Shown: positions 30,098-41,944, counted from the first letter of the stretch. The stretch: DNA of 64,000 nucleotides from Diplonema papillatum (GCA_030068145.1 JAPJBO010000240.1:1-64000), one strand, 5' to 3'. Translations and numbers: made by a program. Notes: generated from the sequence alone by a model not told the origin.

Positions 30098-31847
30098 GGA
30101 CAAAGTTCCTTATCCGGATCCGAAGTTTTGGAATAAACCTTTGTATGGGCTCACTAGTTTCTAAAAGGGCCTTTGTATGGACAGCAGAGTTTTGCAAAAT
30201 ACCCTTGTATGGACACAAGGTTTGCAAAATACCCTTGTATGGACAGAAGATTCTGAATAAATACCCTTGTATGGACACACACATTCTCAAAAGGGACCTT
30301 GTATGGACAGACTTTTTTGGTCCCTTATATGGACGGCAGATGTTCAAAAATACCCTTGTATGGAGAACCTACCCTTATATGGACGCCGTACTTTCGAAAA
30401 GTCCCTTGTATGGACGACATACTTTTGAAAAGTCCCTTGTATGGACACCTGACTTTTGAAAAGACCCTTGTATGGACGACGTATTTTCGAATACCCTGGT
30501 GCACTATTGTGTCTGGAAGCCTGCTCCATTGCAAACTTGTGTGGACGACGTACTTCGAATACCCCTGTGCACTATTGTGTTCGGAAGCCTGCTCTCCATT
30601 GCAAAAGTTTTGTGTGTGCGCCCCCCTCCCCTTTCCCTTTGCAAATCCAAAATATTTGCAGTGTTAGGGGTATGGTAAAGTCATAGCAAAGATGACCGAG
30701 GCGACAGTTGTTTCGATTCTGAAGGACCTCCCATTCACCTCTGCGGATGAAAAGAGTGATGTTCTTAGCCTTGCGTTTCGCGAGGATTTGCATGATGGCG
30801 TTGAAGCCCTCAAGGGTGAGCCAGATGTATTGTTAGCTGCATTGCGTAAACTCTTGAAGAGGAGCGAAAAGGTTGGCAAAACCGGGTCTTTGGCGTCTGA
30901 GACGAACGAGACGGACTCCGGGAATGCATCAGACAACGAAGACGAAGATGAAGACGAAGACGAAGCTGTTGGGACTGCCCCTGTCACCGGACACAACTTC
31001 TGTGTTGCAAGTGGTGGGTACACTTTTTCCATCGGCCGACAGTTTTTTTGAACGGGTGCTAACGGTCTGTTACCTTCAGCGACGAAGCTCCGGCGTTCAC
31101 AGAGAGCAACCCGTATTTTGCTGCCATCAGAGCAGTAGATCCGGACTCGCGTAGTCGGGTGTACACCAAGCGCGATGAAGAAGGCAGGCGGTTTACATTT
31201 TGTTTCCTGGCCTTCGGGGCCGCGATCCGTGCGACCGCCCACGTGGTCCCACTGATAAGCATTGACGCCGCGCACATGGAAAGGGGGGGGGTGCTTTTCA
31301 GTGCTGTTGGCGTCGACGCCAACCTCGGCACAATTCCCATTTGCTACGCTTTGGGAACCACGGAAGATACAGAGTCATGGTCTCGATTCCTTCAAAATCT
31401 GAGCGAAATACACGCTGGCAGCAACTTTGGCCTCATTTCTGACAGGGACAAAGGACTCGAGGCTGCTGTGGAAGGGGTTCTCCCCAGGACACCGAACTTA
31501 CTTTGCCGGGAACACATAAAGCGGAACGTGGTTTCTTCTCTGGATTGTTCTGACACGGCATGATGTCGCTCTTTGATGCCTTTTCATACCCTTTCCACTC
31601 AGAATGTGAAGGCTCCAATTCCACCGCAGCTTTGCTAATGTGTACATGGGTGAACCCCAACATCAGATCATTCCACGGGTCGACGTGCAGCAAGCAGGTT
31701 TCACTACACCGTGCAAGGGACTTTTCCAAAATCAGGTGTCCATATAAGGGACCTGGAAAGTTTGTCCATACAAGGGGCTATAAAAAAATATCTCGTCCAT
31801 ACAAGGGACTTTTCCAAAGTCAGGTGTCCATACAAGGGAATTTACCC
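30098..31847 (+). mobile_element. MULE transposon with repeat-built TIRs and 9-bp TSD
   Basis: Ends: GGACAAAGTTCCTTATCCGG at 30098 and GTCCATACAAGGGAATTTACCC ending at 31847, which align as imperfect TIRs (GG..AAA.T.CCTT...GGA). AAAAAAGAA stands at 30089-30097 and 31848-31856, a 9-bp duplication as expected for Mutator-like elements. Each TIR continues inward as an array of CCCTTGTATGGAC units about 30 bp apart: about twelve copies at 30127-30490 and four inverted copies at 31733-31835. An empty-site relative at about 32640 (the duplicated host block) lacks the insertion. Inside is a spliced transposase gene whose C-terminal part appears lost. Confidence 0.8.
30692..31563 (+). CDS. MULE transposase, two exons, C-terminally truncated
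   Basis: Exon 1 30692-31017 starts MTEATVVSILKDLPF, has a helical region and an acidic Asp/Glu tract (about residues 85-95). A 62-nt intron 31018-31079 (GTACAC...GCTAAC...TTCAG) restores one frame into exon 2. Exon 2 carries the MULE RNase H-fold: FLAFGAAIRA, then SIDAAHMERGGVLFSAVGVD with the first Asp, YALGTTEDTESWSRFL, and LISDRDKGLEAAV with the second Asp, ending near CREHIKRNVV. The third acidic residue and zinc knuckle are absent because the frame ends at 31563, so the copy is probably inactive. The splice sites are inferred from sequence only. It may be related to the N-terminal MULE fragment at 13.2-13.8 kb, but the two do not overlap. Confidence 0.72.
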
Positions 31848-31885
31848 AAAAAAGAAATACAAAATGGGACTACACCACCACCAAG

Positions 31886-33155
31886 CCCCGGCAGAGTGGC
31901 CAATGGGCAATCCGAGGGCCCCTCAGGACTCAGCCTTGTCGTGAAGATACGTCGCGTCGCGCTGTATTGAGCCTATTTCCTGGGCTGCAGGTCTTTCGAA
32001 GAATTCGGCAAATACAATGTATCGAATGGGTCGGCGGGTATGTGAGGCAACTTCTGTTCGCGCTGCCCTGGCGACAGGGTGATGGAGGAGGGAGCAAGCT
32101 AGCTTGGGTGTCTGTGCATGATGGACAATACCGTTTCTTCGGGCCTGGAAATTTGGTGTACCACCGTTTTTTTCCGGCTCGCTATGCGAGCCGAAAAATT
32201 GATTATTAGTATTTGAGGAACACTGAGTGGAGATGACACTACATTAGAGGGCCACACATGTTACGACATTAGTTAGAGTGCGTAGTGTGTAACTCCATTC
32301 TTCTACTGTACTCAGAGACAAGATGTTGTGGTACCGGGGGTTCCAGTCGACAAATCCTGGCTGTTGCTACACCGCGACACTAGAGGTTGAGGCCGGAGAG
32401 GTGGCAGAGACCCGTGCAACACTGGCAGGTGAGCCCCCTAAGTGCAGAAACTGCTGAAAAACAGTGAAAACGCAAAAAGCCGTTAGCGGTCCAAATTTGG
32501 AAAATGGGCTGGAGACCAAGCTAGTGCCCTGCTCAAATCAGGGGATTAGTTTCCGTTGCAGATTTAGACCGACGGTCTAAATCTGCAAACCGGACTTGGC
32601 CAGGACATTTGGACTGTCAGTCCAAATTTGGAAAGGCCGCCGCCGGGAAAAAAAGAAAAAAAAAAAAATGGCCACACCACCACCCAGGCCCGGCAGAGGT
32701 AGTCAACTACAATTCGATGGCCTCTCAGGGTCCAGCCTTGTCGTGAACATACGTCGCGTCGCGCTGTATTGAGCCTATTTCCTGGGCTGCAGGTCTTTCG
32801 AAGAGCTCGCCGCATACAATGTATCGAATGGGTCGGCGGGTGTGAGGCAACTTCTGTTCGCGCTGCCCTTGCGACAGGGTGGTGGAGGAGGGAGCAAGCT
32901 AGCTTGGATGTCTGCGCATGATGGACAAACCCATTTCTTCGGGCCTGGAAATTTGTTGTACCGTACCGTTTTTTTCCGGCTCGCTACGCGAGCCGAAAAA
33001 TTGATTAGTATTTGAAGAACACTGAGTGGAGATGACCACTACACTACATTAGGGGGCCGCACATGTTACGACCATTAATTAGAGTACGTAGTGTGTAGCT
33101 CCATTCTTCGGCTGTACAAGGTGCCGTACCGAGGGTTCCAGTCGACAAATCCTGG
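31886..33155. repeat. Tandemly duplicated non-coding block (two copies)
   Basis: 31886-32345 and 32683-33155 are about 90% alike (CCTTGTCGTGAA...TACGTCGCGTCGCGCTGTATTG ... TTCCAGTCGACAAATCCTGGCTG). The block continues left in each copy through TTTGGACTGTCAGTCCAAATT (30051; 32610); in the first copy that left part was separated by the MULE insertion. A GATTTAGACCG/CGGTCTAAATC palindrome stands at 32560-32590. No gene is seen in 31850-33330. Confidence 0.75.
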
Positions 33156-33335
33156 CTGTTGCTTACACCCCCTAAACGCGTTAGGGGACTTCACAAGGTT
33201 TCACAACGGAGTGACACAACACCCGAAACGAGCTGCACCCTCTCACTTTGCTCAACCCCCTCCATACTCAAGCCTCTACGGTCAACCGGAGACTTTAAAA
33301 TACCGACCTTCTAATCCACAAATAACGCTAAAAAC

Positions 33336-33992
33336 GGTGTCCAAAGTAAATATAGGCGGGGGGTGTGGTGTTGTAGCGGAAGGCTGCTGAGCCTCCGCTG
33401 CTGAGACCCAGCCGCTGCCGTCAATTGTGTTCAGCTTCGGGTCGGCAGGTTGCAGCTGCCACTGTGCTTCATTACCAGGCCAAGGTCCTGTTTGACAGTT
33501 GAGTATCCCACAGTTGCCCACACATGATAAAGGGGGGGCGGAGTTATTTTTGCCCAAATTTTCCGTCGCGCTTTGCGCGATGTTGCTAAAAATAACGCTA
33601 AAAATGTTGTTATAAGCACGGCGGTGCACACCAAAACCGTGGACCTATTATCCCCTTCAGCTGCCTGACGAGAATGTCTGTTTACGATTTTGACTGTTTT
33701 TTGGAGCGCGTCCCCATATGCCACAGGGAGCCCAGAAGCATTCGGAAACCCCCGAAAAGCTTGATCCAGGCTGGTGTACGTTGAAAAAACGCCCGCAAAA
33801 TGTGTCGCCAAACTGACGGGGTGACCATAATTGACCCATAAAGGACCCACGAAGACCCCTCTTTTGCCGAACGAAGTTGTGGAGATGTGTCGGCTCCGCC
33901 CCAAGACGCCGTACATCGGCGAAAACGGCACCAAAACACCGCCCAAAACCACCCCATAGTAACGGTCTAAATCTGCAAACCCCGGAAGCCTT
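33336..33992. repeat. Duplicated non-coding block, copy 1 (copy 2 at 37073-37770)
   Basis: Shared landmarks: GTAAATATAGGCGGGGGGTG, AGACCCAGCCGCTGCCG, CATGATAAAGGGGGGG, a TTTTCCG-CGCGATGTTGCTA stretch, GGACCCA(C/T)GAAGACCCC and ACGGTCTAAATCTGCAAA at the end. Minus-strand open frames are present in both copies but each copy has indels that are not multiples of three, so coding is unlikely. The following 33.99-34.83 kb contain AT-rich short inverted repeats (TAATTTATGGATTCG..., 34370-34460) and no gene. Confidence 0.75.
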
Positions 33993-34839
33993 CAAACTAA
34001 TAACCTGGCTCAAATGCCATAGGATAATATAGGGGGTCTTTTGCGCACCTTAAATGCAGTGCTCCCGCTAACGAAAAAGTGCGAGGAATTCCTCAAAAAA
34101 AAGAGGCTCGAAAAAAGAGGGTGAGGAATTCCTCATGTGCTGCGAAGTTCGTGGTAGCTCCACAGGCCAGGAAAGTTGTCGTCGCTGTATCCAGAGGCCG
34201 TGTGTTCTGCCTTTGTGAAGTGCCCTTGCCCGCCGTGAATGCCATGAGTACTGCCCTCTTCCACCATCTTGGATAGACACGCCTCACGCTCACACCACCC
34301 GAAACCGAAACGACCCATGACCCCAAGAGCTGTGCCTCCTGCTCTGCCCGAATACACCCCGCTTTCTAATTTTTGGATTTCTAATTTATGGATTCGCCAA
34401 AAATCGCCTAAAATAAATTAATTCGTCCATAAATTACAAATCCATAAATTAGCTGACCACAAATTATAGGACCAAAGCAACAAGTCACTGGCCATGCTAT
34501 GGACAGGAAAGGGCTCGGCGAGAAGAACACACAGCGACCGGTCAGTTCAATAACCATTGTCCAATCAGGTTTGAAGCCGTAAGTAAGCCCTGCTCACAGT
34601 CCATCGATCGCAAACTAGGACCAGTCAGAGGTACTTTTTAACAAGAACATCCTCCTCTATCGGAAACAAGCCTTTGCTTTTGTGTGACTGTTCAAAAATT
34701 TCCGCGCCTGCGGCGCAGGCATAATTTGCATCTGTCTCTGCGGTGGGTGGTCGGGGCATAGCTAGTTCCCTGTCCCCAAAAAGGTCGAGTGCCTGTCCAA
34801 GAGCCTGGACAGGAAATACTAATTCTGGGCCCCTCCAAA

Positions 34840-35000
34840 AAAGAAAATAATTCGTCCACAAATTGCATGGCCATAAAATAGAATTCCACAAATTAAAGGG
34901 CCATAAATTGTCAGGGGGTACAAAGCCTTCAGGCCAAAAAACGTCCAGATGCGCAAAACACCCGTTTTTGGCCAAAATCACGTCTCTGTATTATATGCAC
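34840..35000 (+). repeat. Dispersed repeat, inverted relative at 61325-61500
   Basis: TTGCATGGCCATAAAATAG, AATTCCACAAATTAAAGGG, CAAAACACCCGTTTTTGGCC and ATCACGTCTCTGTATTATAT match the reverse complement of 61325-61500. The outer end reads CAGTGCATAATAC at 61351, similar to hAT-type termini, but no duplication could be assigned. Confidence 0.65.
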
Positions 35001-35018
35001 TGGTACAAGTTGAAACGA

Positions 35019-35485
35019 AAAAAAAGCACAGAATGCCCCGGCTGAGGGGCCCAGTAGTAGTGCTACAGTACAGCAGTCACACTAGCAGTGCACAGCACCG
35101 GTTACTGCACCTTTGGATAAGCAACGTACAGCCTCAATTTTGGAACCTGCGACTGGCCCAATAGCTTGAAAAATTTTCCGCGCCTGCGGCGCTGGTATTT
35201 CTGGCTGTTTCATGACATGTTGCCAAGAAAGCGAAGACCGTGGCTGTCCGCCGAGATTACCCCCTCAGGTGACACCACTTTATCTTTAGCCATACTTCAA
35301 CATTCTTCGCATGGCTCTTTTGCTTCCCGAAGGACAGTCTCTGTGGTGGACAGTAGTGACAACCACAAAAGAGGTACACCCTGTCAGGTACATAAACGTG
35401 CAGTTGTGCCGCAACTGGGATTTTTAGTAACTCCGAGCAATTTATGGACAGTTACGTGGGAGGAGTTTTTATATATAAGGCCCTG
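35019..35485 (+). mobile_element. hAT MITE family A, copy lacking its 5' TIR
   Basis: Almost identical to 37843-38317, ending in TTATATATAAGGCCCTG. The first 50 bp of the family are absent. Two more diverged partial copies lie at about 35650-35935 and 35965-36235, recognised by CCGCGCCTGCGGCGCTGG and by the GACAGTAGTGACAAC motif. No gene is found between 35.0 and 36.4 kb. Confidence 0.75.
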
Positions 35486-36410
35486 GGTACAACATCCAAA
35501 AAAAAAAAACTATAGTTATAGCCAGCGGCTGGGTGTCGTGGGTGGGCAGCGGTAGTGGGTGGCCATGTGGTGGGAGGTCGTGGAGGTTGGGTGGTGCGGT
35601 GGGCAGTGGTGGTGGTGGGTATGTAGTGAGCAGTGAGTGGGTGGATGATGCTACAGTACGGTTACTGCACCTTTGGATCATCGTTCTAGCAACGTACACC
35701 CTCAATTTTGGAACCTGCTGCACTGGCCCATTAGCTTGGCAAAAATTTCCGCGCCTGCGGCGCTGGCATTTTTGGCTTGTGTATTGTTTCGTGTCTTGTT
35801 GCCAAGAAGACCGCAGTTGTCCACCCTGCTCTCTGTGGTGGGCAGTAGTGACAACCACAAAGAGGAGCACCCTGTCGGGTACATGAAAGTGCACTTGACT
35901 CGCATCAACTTTGCCGCAGTCCCTGTGGACTACAAAGCGGCTATAGCGATTCTTGCTGTTTGGATACCTGCAGCGCTGACCCAATAGCTTGAAAAAATTT
36001 CCGCGCCTGCGGCGCTGGTATTAGCTTATGTAAAGTTACATGTCGTGTTGCCAAGAAGACCGCAGCTGTCAGCCCTGGTGTTGCAGAAAACCGCCAGGCG
36101 ACACCTTCTTCACATGGCTTTTTTGCTTCCCGAAGGACAGTCTCTGGGGTGGACAGTAGTGACAACTACAAAGTTGCCACAGTCTCTGTGGACTACAAAG
36201 CGGCTAGCAATTCTTGCTGTGTGGCACTACCTTCGATGAGCAAAACCCACTTGCACGTGCCGCATTTCGTCCGAACACCCCACACCCTCAACACAGTGTC
36301 GGTCTGAGCTCCACACGCACCAAGTGCCACGAGGAGACCGAAAAGTGCTCTGTACAACATTTGGTAGGATTTTACGTGGGGCTCAGAGCTCAAGCTACTT
36401 CCCTGGCGAC

Positions 36411-36974
36411 CAGGGGGTTATGCACTGCAGCGGTTGGGTGAGGTAACTCACCCAAAAAAAAAAAAATCGAAAATCAGGTGGGAGGTTGGGTTGATTTACA
36501 CTACCTCAGATTGGGTTGGGCAGGAGTTTGGTGTCTGTAATCTTGGGTTAGGCAGAGGTTTTGGGTGTCGGTAGTGGGAATTATTTCTCCTATTCTGGCT
36601 GTGCTACTGAAGAGGGGCGAGACCTTTCATCAGAACAATCATCAGTAGGCTAGGTGTCTTCTGGAGGACACGCTGCAGAAGGTCCTGCCTTAGCCAGGAC
36701 ATCAGATTCTGAGGCACCATGTACCATACCGTCTCCCAGGGGGCGGTGCCCCCTGGACCCCCCATAAACTATCTACAAGATTTCGAATTTTCGCCTGTTA
36801 CCAGGCATCAGTTTCTGTTACAGGTTCCGAACAAGACAGAATCTGAAGTGCCACGTACCGTACCGTCTCCCGTGGGGCGGTGCCCCCCGGACCCCCCCCC
36901 CCGCATTAAGACTCACCAGAGAAAATGGGCTTGGTGTCTAGTCTGAAGGAGAAAATGGGCTGCATAAGGTCCTG
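36411..36974 (+). mobile_element. hAT MITE family C, copy 1 (TSD CTGGCGAC)
   Basis: 564 bp from CAGGGGGTTATGCA to TGCATAAGGTCCTG (imperfect TIRs). The 8-bp duplication CTGGCGAC stands at 36403-36410 and 36975-36982. CAGGG-type ends with an 8-bp duplication are diagnostic of hAT. The body has two GTACCGTCTCCC...GGGCGGTGCCCCC segments as internal direct repeats. Non-coding. Confidence 0.9.
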
Positions 36975-37072
36975 CTGGCGACAGCGCCAGGGGATTAGTT
37001 TCTGTTGCAGATTTAGACCGACGGTCTAAATCTGCAAACCGGACTTGGCCGGGGAAAAAAAAAGAAAATGTT

Positions 37073-37770
37073 CAAAAAACGGTGTTCAAAGTAAATATAG
37101 GCGGGGGGTGTGGTGTTTAGCAGTGTGCTGAAGGTGCTGGAAGGCTGCTGAGCCTCCGCTGCTGAGACCCAGCCGCTGCCGTTCAGCTGCGGGTCGGCAG
37201 CCACTGTGCTTCATTACCGGGCCAAGGTCCTGTTTGACAGTTGAGTATCACACACGAGCTAAGAGTTGCCCACATGATAAAGGGGGGGCAGAGTTATTTT
37301 TGCCCAAATTTTCCGCCGCGCCTTCGGCGCGATGTTGCTAAAAATAACGCTAAAAATGTTGTTGTAAGCACGGCGGTGCACACCAAAACCGTGGACCTAT
37401 TATCATAAGAATCATAGGAAAATAGGTCCCCAGGTCGCCCCCCTTCAGCCCCTTCAGCTGCCTGACGAGACTGTCTGTTTACGATTTTGACTGTTTTTGG
37501 AGCGCGTCCCCCCACAGGGAACCCAGAAGCATTCGGAAAACCCCGAAAAGCTTGATCCAGGCTGGTGTACGTTGAAAAAACGCCCGCAGAAATTACTGAC
37601 GGGGTGACCATAATTGACCCATGAAGGACCCATGAAGACCCCTCTTTTGCCGAACGAAGTTGTGGAGATGTGTCGGCTCTGCCCCAAGACGCCGTACATC
37701 GGCGAAAATGGCACTGAAACACCGCCCAAAACCACCCCATAGTAACGGTCTAAATCTGCAAATCCCGGAA
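37073..37770. repeat. Duplicated non-coding block, copy 2
   Basis: Second copy of 33336-33992, preceded by the same GATTTAGACCGACGGTCTAAATC palindrome and GGACTTGGCC segment seen at 32560-32600. This indicates that the complete parental unit spans both blocks. Small indels differ between the copies. Confidence 0.75.
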
Positions 37771-37794
37771 GCCTTCAAACTAATACCCTGGACA

Positions 37795-38317
37795 CAGTGG
37801 CTTATATATGGGTCTGGTGATCGGACCAAGTCCGAGCAACGAAAAAAAAAAAAAAAAGCACAGAATGCCCCGGCTGAGGGGCCCAGTAGTAGTGCTACAG
37901 TACAGCAGTCACACTAGCAGTGCACAGCACCGGATACTGCACCTTTGGATAAGCAACGTACAGCCTCAATTTTGGAACCTGCGACTGGCCCAATAGCTTG
38001 AAAAATTTTCCGCGCCTGCGGCACTGGTATTTCTGGCTGTTTCATGACATGTTGCCAAGAAAGCGAAGACCGTGGCTGTCCGCCGAGATTACCCCCTCAG
38101 GTGACACCACTTTATCTTTAGCCATACTTCAACATTCTTCGCATGGCTCTTTTGCTTCCCGAAGGACAGTCTCTGTGGTGGACAGTAGTGACAACCACAA
38201 AAGAGGTACACCCTGTCGGGTACATAAACGTGCAGTTGTGCCGCAACTGGGATTTTTAGTAACTCCGAGCAATTTATGGACAGTTACGTGGGAGGAGTTT
38301 TTATATATAAGGCCCTG
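37795..38317 (+). mobile_element. hAT MITE family A, complete copy (TSD CCTGGACA)
   Basis: 523 bp, ends CAGTGGCTTATATATGGG and TATATATAAGGCCCTG. CCTGGACA is found at 37787-37794 and 38318-38325. Non-coding; contains an A run at 37841-37856. Confidence 0.9.
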
Positions 38318-38325
38318 CCTGGACA

Positions 38326-38956
38326 CAGGGATTTATACGCCGGTCTAGATGGGCGGGTCACCCGTCCATCCTCAAAAAAAAAAAAAAAAAAAAAAAAACC
38401 CACGGGCTGGCGGGTGTGGGTAGGCTACCACAGCAGTCATAGGGGGTCATGGGGGGGCCCATAGGGGGTCCATAGGGGGGTCATGGGGGGGTCCATAGGG
38501 GGTCCCAGGGGGGTCATAGGGGGGGGGGGGTCATGGAGGCGAGCAAGCGGCCCAACCCGGCGTCAACCTCACGCGCCCTTTGCCGGACAACTGCTGGTTC
38601 TCCCACCTCTCTGCTGCACCCTCCACCCTCTGGAACATCTGGCTCGGAATCTATACACGGTGCGCAGTGATGCACGGTGATGCACAGTGATCCACGCTAG
38701 TGCGGTGTGCACAGTGACACGATAGCGCATGGTGGTGCATAGTGATCCACAGTGGAGGACAGTGGTGGCACTAATTTTCGGGCCCTCAACGACTTTGCAG
38801 GGCTGGCTGGGGTGGCTGGACAGGCTGGACCACCACTGGGGGGGGGGGGGTCTGGGGGGTCGACAAACACGTGCTCGGCACCCCGGTGCAAAAGACGGGT
38901 ACCCGTCCATCTACATGGACTATTGCTCTAGGCCGAAATCCCCTTATAAATCCCTG
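38326..38956 (+). mobile_element. hAT MITE family B, directly next to family A copy and sharing its TSD
   Basis: 631 bp, TIR CAGGGATTTATA at 38326 and TATAAATCCCTG ending 38956. CCTGGACA stands at 38318-38325 and again at 38957-38964. The body has an A run, a GGGGGTCATGGGGGG-type array (38440-38535) and CCCGTCCAT subterminal inverted repeats. Confidence 0.88.
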
Positions 38957-38994
38957 CCTGGACAGCGCTAAAAAAAAAAAAAAAAAATCTTTGG

Positions 38995-39166
38995 ACAGAG
39001 TGAGGTAACCTACAGGCAAAAAATATTGGATGAATTTGCGGCCCGCAACACAGCAGTCATGCTGTCCGTTTGTGCGCGAGTCCGCTATCAGGAGCCCAGC
39101 GGAAAAGCAACAGTATGGGCCACTTGGCTAATGCACGAGATCAAGTCTAGCTCGAAGATACGATAA
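38995..39166 (+). pseudogene. Possible 3'-terminal coding fragment
   Basis: An open stretch of about 57 residues with protein-like composition (TYRQKILDEFAARNTAVMLS then VCARVRYQEPSGK) ends in TAA at about 39166. The hAT MITE pair lies just upstream. No ATG and no family recognised; it may be the end of a disrupted host gene or chance. The region 39.17-40.2 kb shows no gene. Confidence 0.22.
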
Positions 39167-40225
39167 CACAAAACATTTATTTTGGGAACCCCACCGATCA
39201 CCACAAGCACGTACTAAGCTGAACTCCACAAGCATACAAAAGGTCGAAAGACACCAATCTGTACGTCCATTCGGATCGTCGGAAACACAAAAACCTTTTC
39301 CAGATTTAGGCTTCCTCCGGCATTTCGGAAGTAAGCGGGACTGAGTGTCAACAGGAAAAAACAACAACACAGGGTGGTGTAAGCGAAGAACAAAACAGAC
39401 TGTGTTTGTACTGCATTTGCCCCTCTACCCCTATGTTTCCTCCCTTCCATTCGGAGTCAAAGCAGCTACATCGAGTATTTTTTGCGTGCTCGTGGGTAGG
39501 AGGGTGGAGAACCCCGGGGCCACACCTGAAAGTCGCTCCCCAGCTTCAGCCTCAGAACTTCGAGCTGCGGATCAGCACAGCAAACAACCCAATACCTTGA
39601 GCTTCCATTCCCAGAACCAACCAAGGGGGGAGGGGCGTGGGGGACTTTGTTGCATCAGCAGCTACCTCCTGCCTCGCCTTCCTCTGTTCCTTTTCGGCTG
39701 TCATGGCCAACAACACCTGCGGAGGAACAAGCTGTAGTGGCGCCCACCTTCCATTTTAGCTTGCAACGTTTCCTTACGCGTCTCTCTCTTGGCAGGTAGA
39801 ATCGGTCGTCACGTCAGGGAGAGACGAAAGGCTTTTCAAAAAGAATCGGTTGTGTGTTCTTTGTATATTCTGAGAAAAGAAACTACCTAATAAATAACTT
39901 GCCCTCTAAATAAAGGGGACTTCAAAAAACCGACCGCTTACTACAAGAAATAGTCTAAACCCCCCTACACGGATATTATTTACTTATTAGTTTTCTCTCA
40001 ACTCTCTCTGACAGAAAAGGCAGTTGCCGTGGTGTCGCACTATTGCTCGACGTTAGCTGCGCTTACTACGCGTTGGGAAGTCGACGGCCCGGGTAAGCCG
40101 CTGGCCTGGAAATCTAGCAGGCCTGTTCGGCTCGCTAGCCTTGTCTCTTTCCAGATGGAGCCCCGCTTGGGCGGGGCAGGTGCCTAGCGGCGCTCCCGGC
40201 TGCCGAGTAAGCACCTGGAGAGGCT

Positions 40226-40650
40226 TTACTCCTTCTTTAAAAAGGGCAACTCCGCCTTTGCTTGCGCTGCCCTTCCATACGACCGGCTTACCCTGTCATC
40301 ACTGACGCGTGCCCGCCTAATGAACACCTTCGTGAACACTAGCGTGTCAGGAACTCGTGGTTGGCACTGGATGCTCGTAACAACTGACCGGTCGCTCCGA
40401 AGATGCGTTGTATCTTGCTCGCTTTCTGACTTTTGCGGAAGCAAGATAGTCAGCCACCTTGCAACGGTCTTTTCCGCCGACACCGACTCTTGGTTCATAG
40501 AGACGGCGCTCGAGGATGTCAACAAGACGATTGGAGCTGCGGTTACCATTCCTGGCATCCCAGAGCCCGCCCACGCCTGTCGTCTTCATGCACAAGTGCC
40601 AGAACGCTCTTGTCGCTAATACTCTGACCGCGATACGTTTTTCCTGCTCA
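40226..40650 (+). pseudogene. Possible ULP1/C48-type protease fragment
   Basis: An open frame with LMNTFVNTSVSGTRGWHWML followed by VTTDRSLRRCVV resembles the region around the catalytic His-Trp of ULP1-like cysteine proteases, which are sometimes carried by MULE and CACTA elements. A segment in another frame (VVFMHKCQNALVANT) falls where the Gln-x-x-x-x-Asp-Cys-Gly box would be but lacks it. No intact catalytic triad is visible, and chance similarity is possible. Confidence 0.25.
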
Positions 40651-40732
40651 AAGGCTCGAACAAAAATGGGGGATCATCATGGGGTTTCAACAGTTTTCAA
40701 AATTCACGAAGTACGTCAGACCCCATGTTTTT

Positions 40733-40803
40733 AGTACGAAACGTGTTAATTAAGAAACACTTTGGCCAAAAAAGTAGCTAAGAAACATTTACACGTTTCG
40801 TAT
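40733..40803. repeat. 71-bp inverted repeat TACGAAACGTGT
   Basis: TACGAAACGTGT at 40736 and ACACGTTTCGTA at 40791 flank an AT-rich loop. It may be a very small MITE. The following 300 bp are AT-rich with AAATAATAC(C/G)CG(T/G)G motifs recurring at 40880, 41110, 41155 and 45360, and no gene. Confidence 0.6.
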
Positions 40804-41868
40804 TAAACCCGCATACGGTAATTAATCTTCTTTTATTTCCATCCTGAGGGTTATCATTGAAATGTCAATTAATTAGTAAATAATACGCAGGATAGTAAAT
40901 AATAAACGAACCTATTTATGAAGTAACATAGATGTACGACTATGTAGGCAACCACTGAATATATAGGCGCGAAATAAGAATTATTCAAAAAATATAAAAT
41001 ATTTTAGAAATAATAAATACCAATCCTTGAATGGACTCATCATGAAGCAGCTGAGGGAGTGGGCCTCCCTCGGCGGACGCCCACGAGAGAAATAAATAAA
41101 ATAAGTAAATAATACGCGGGAAGTAAATCTTAAGTGAATCCATTTACAAAGAGCAAATAATACCCGTGAAGGGAGGGCATCCGTTGGAATTCCAGGGACA
41201 ACACGGTGCAGTAGTAAAGGCTTTCACTAGTAAATTTACTAGTGGTTTTACAAGTGAAAATGGTTTACAAGTGCCACTAGTAAATTTTACAAGTGCACTT
41301 GTAAAATTTACAAGTGCACTTGTAAAATTTACAAGTGCACTAGTAAAATTTACAAGTGATTTCAGGTGTTTTGGCAGGTGTTTTGGGGTGAAACAAGAAG
41401 AAACTGTGGCAAGTGAAGCACACATTCAGAAGAACCGGCTTCTTTTTCACCTAACTCGTCAAAATGGGGCTGGGAGAGCAGAGCAAAGTGACAACCCAGT
41501 GCTTGAGAGCCCCGCGCGTAGGCAGCCCGCGTCAATCCAGATTTCCCCCACTCCAAGGCAAACGTGAACACTCGAACACGACCCCCCTGTGGCTCGATGC
41601 GGTGGGAACACGGGACAATAACATCGGAAGAGACGGAGCGCGAAGGAGGAGGCGTTCTTGTCCTCTCAGAGCAGAGTCGTGCACAGGTACGTCCTGGTAC
41701 CAGAAATAGAGTTGCACGGCAAAAGACGCTCTGGTATCTTGCTTTTGGCCCAGGAGGTTACGAATATCTCTGCCTGCGTGCGTCTTGTGCCGGACAGGCT
41801 TGGCATCCATTTTTTGGACTGAGTCGTGGGCAACAGTGCGGTCAACTCTGAAGGGCAAATACCGTAAA

Positions 41869-41944
41869 CGGAAATAAGTTGGACCGGACAAAATGGTCCA
41901 ACTCACCTATTTTGGGCTCTGGTGGTCCAACTTTTGTCCGGCCA
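41869..41944. repeat. GGAAATA-GTTGGACCGGACAAA hairpin, copy 1
   Basis: CGGAAATAAGTTGGACCGG, ACAAAATGGTCC and the inverse GGTCCAACTTTTGTCCGG. Copy 2 at 42470-42556 has longer arms (GGAAATATGTTGGACCGG ... CCGGTCCAACATATTTCC). Both are probably tiny palindromic MITEs. Confidence 0.7.

Noticed and set aside
33431-34013. Minus-strand protein shared by the two duplicated blocks (33.3 and 37.1 kb)
   Set aside because: Indels between the copies break the frame differently in each, which is not the pattern of conserved coding.
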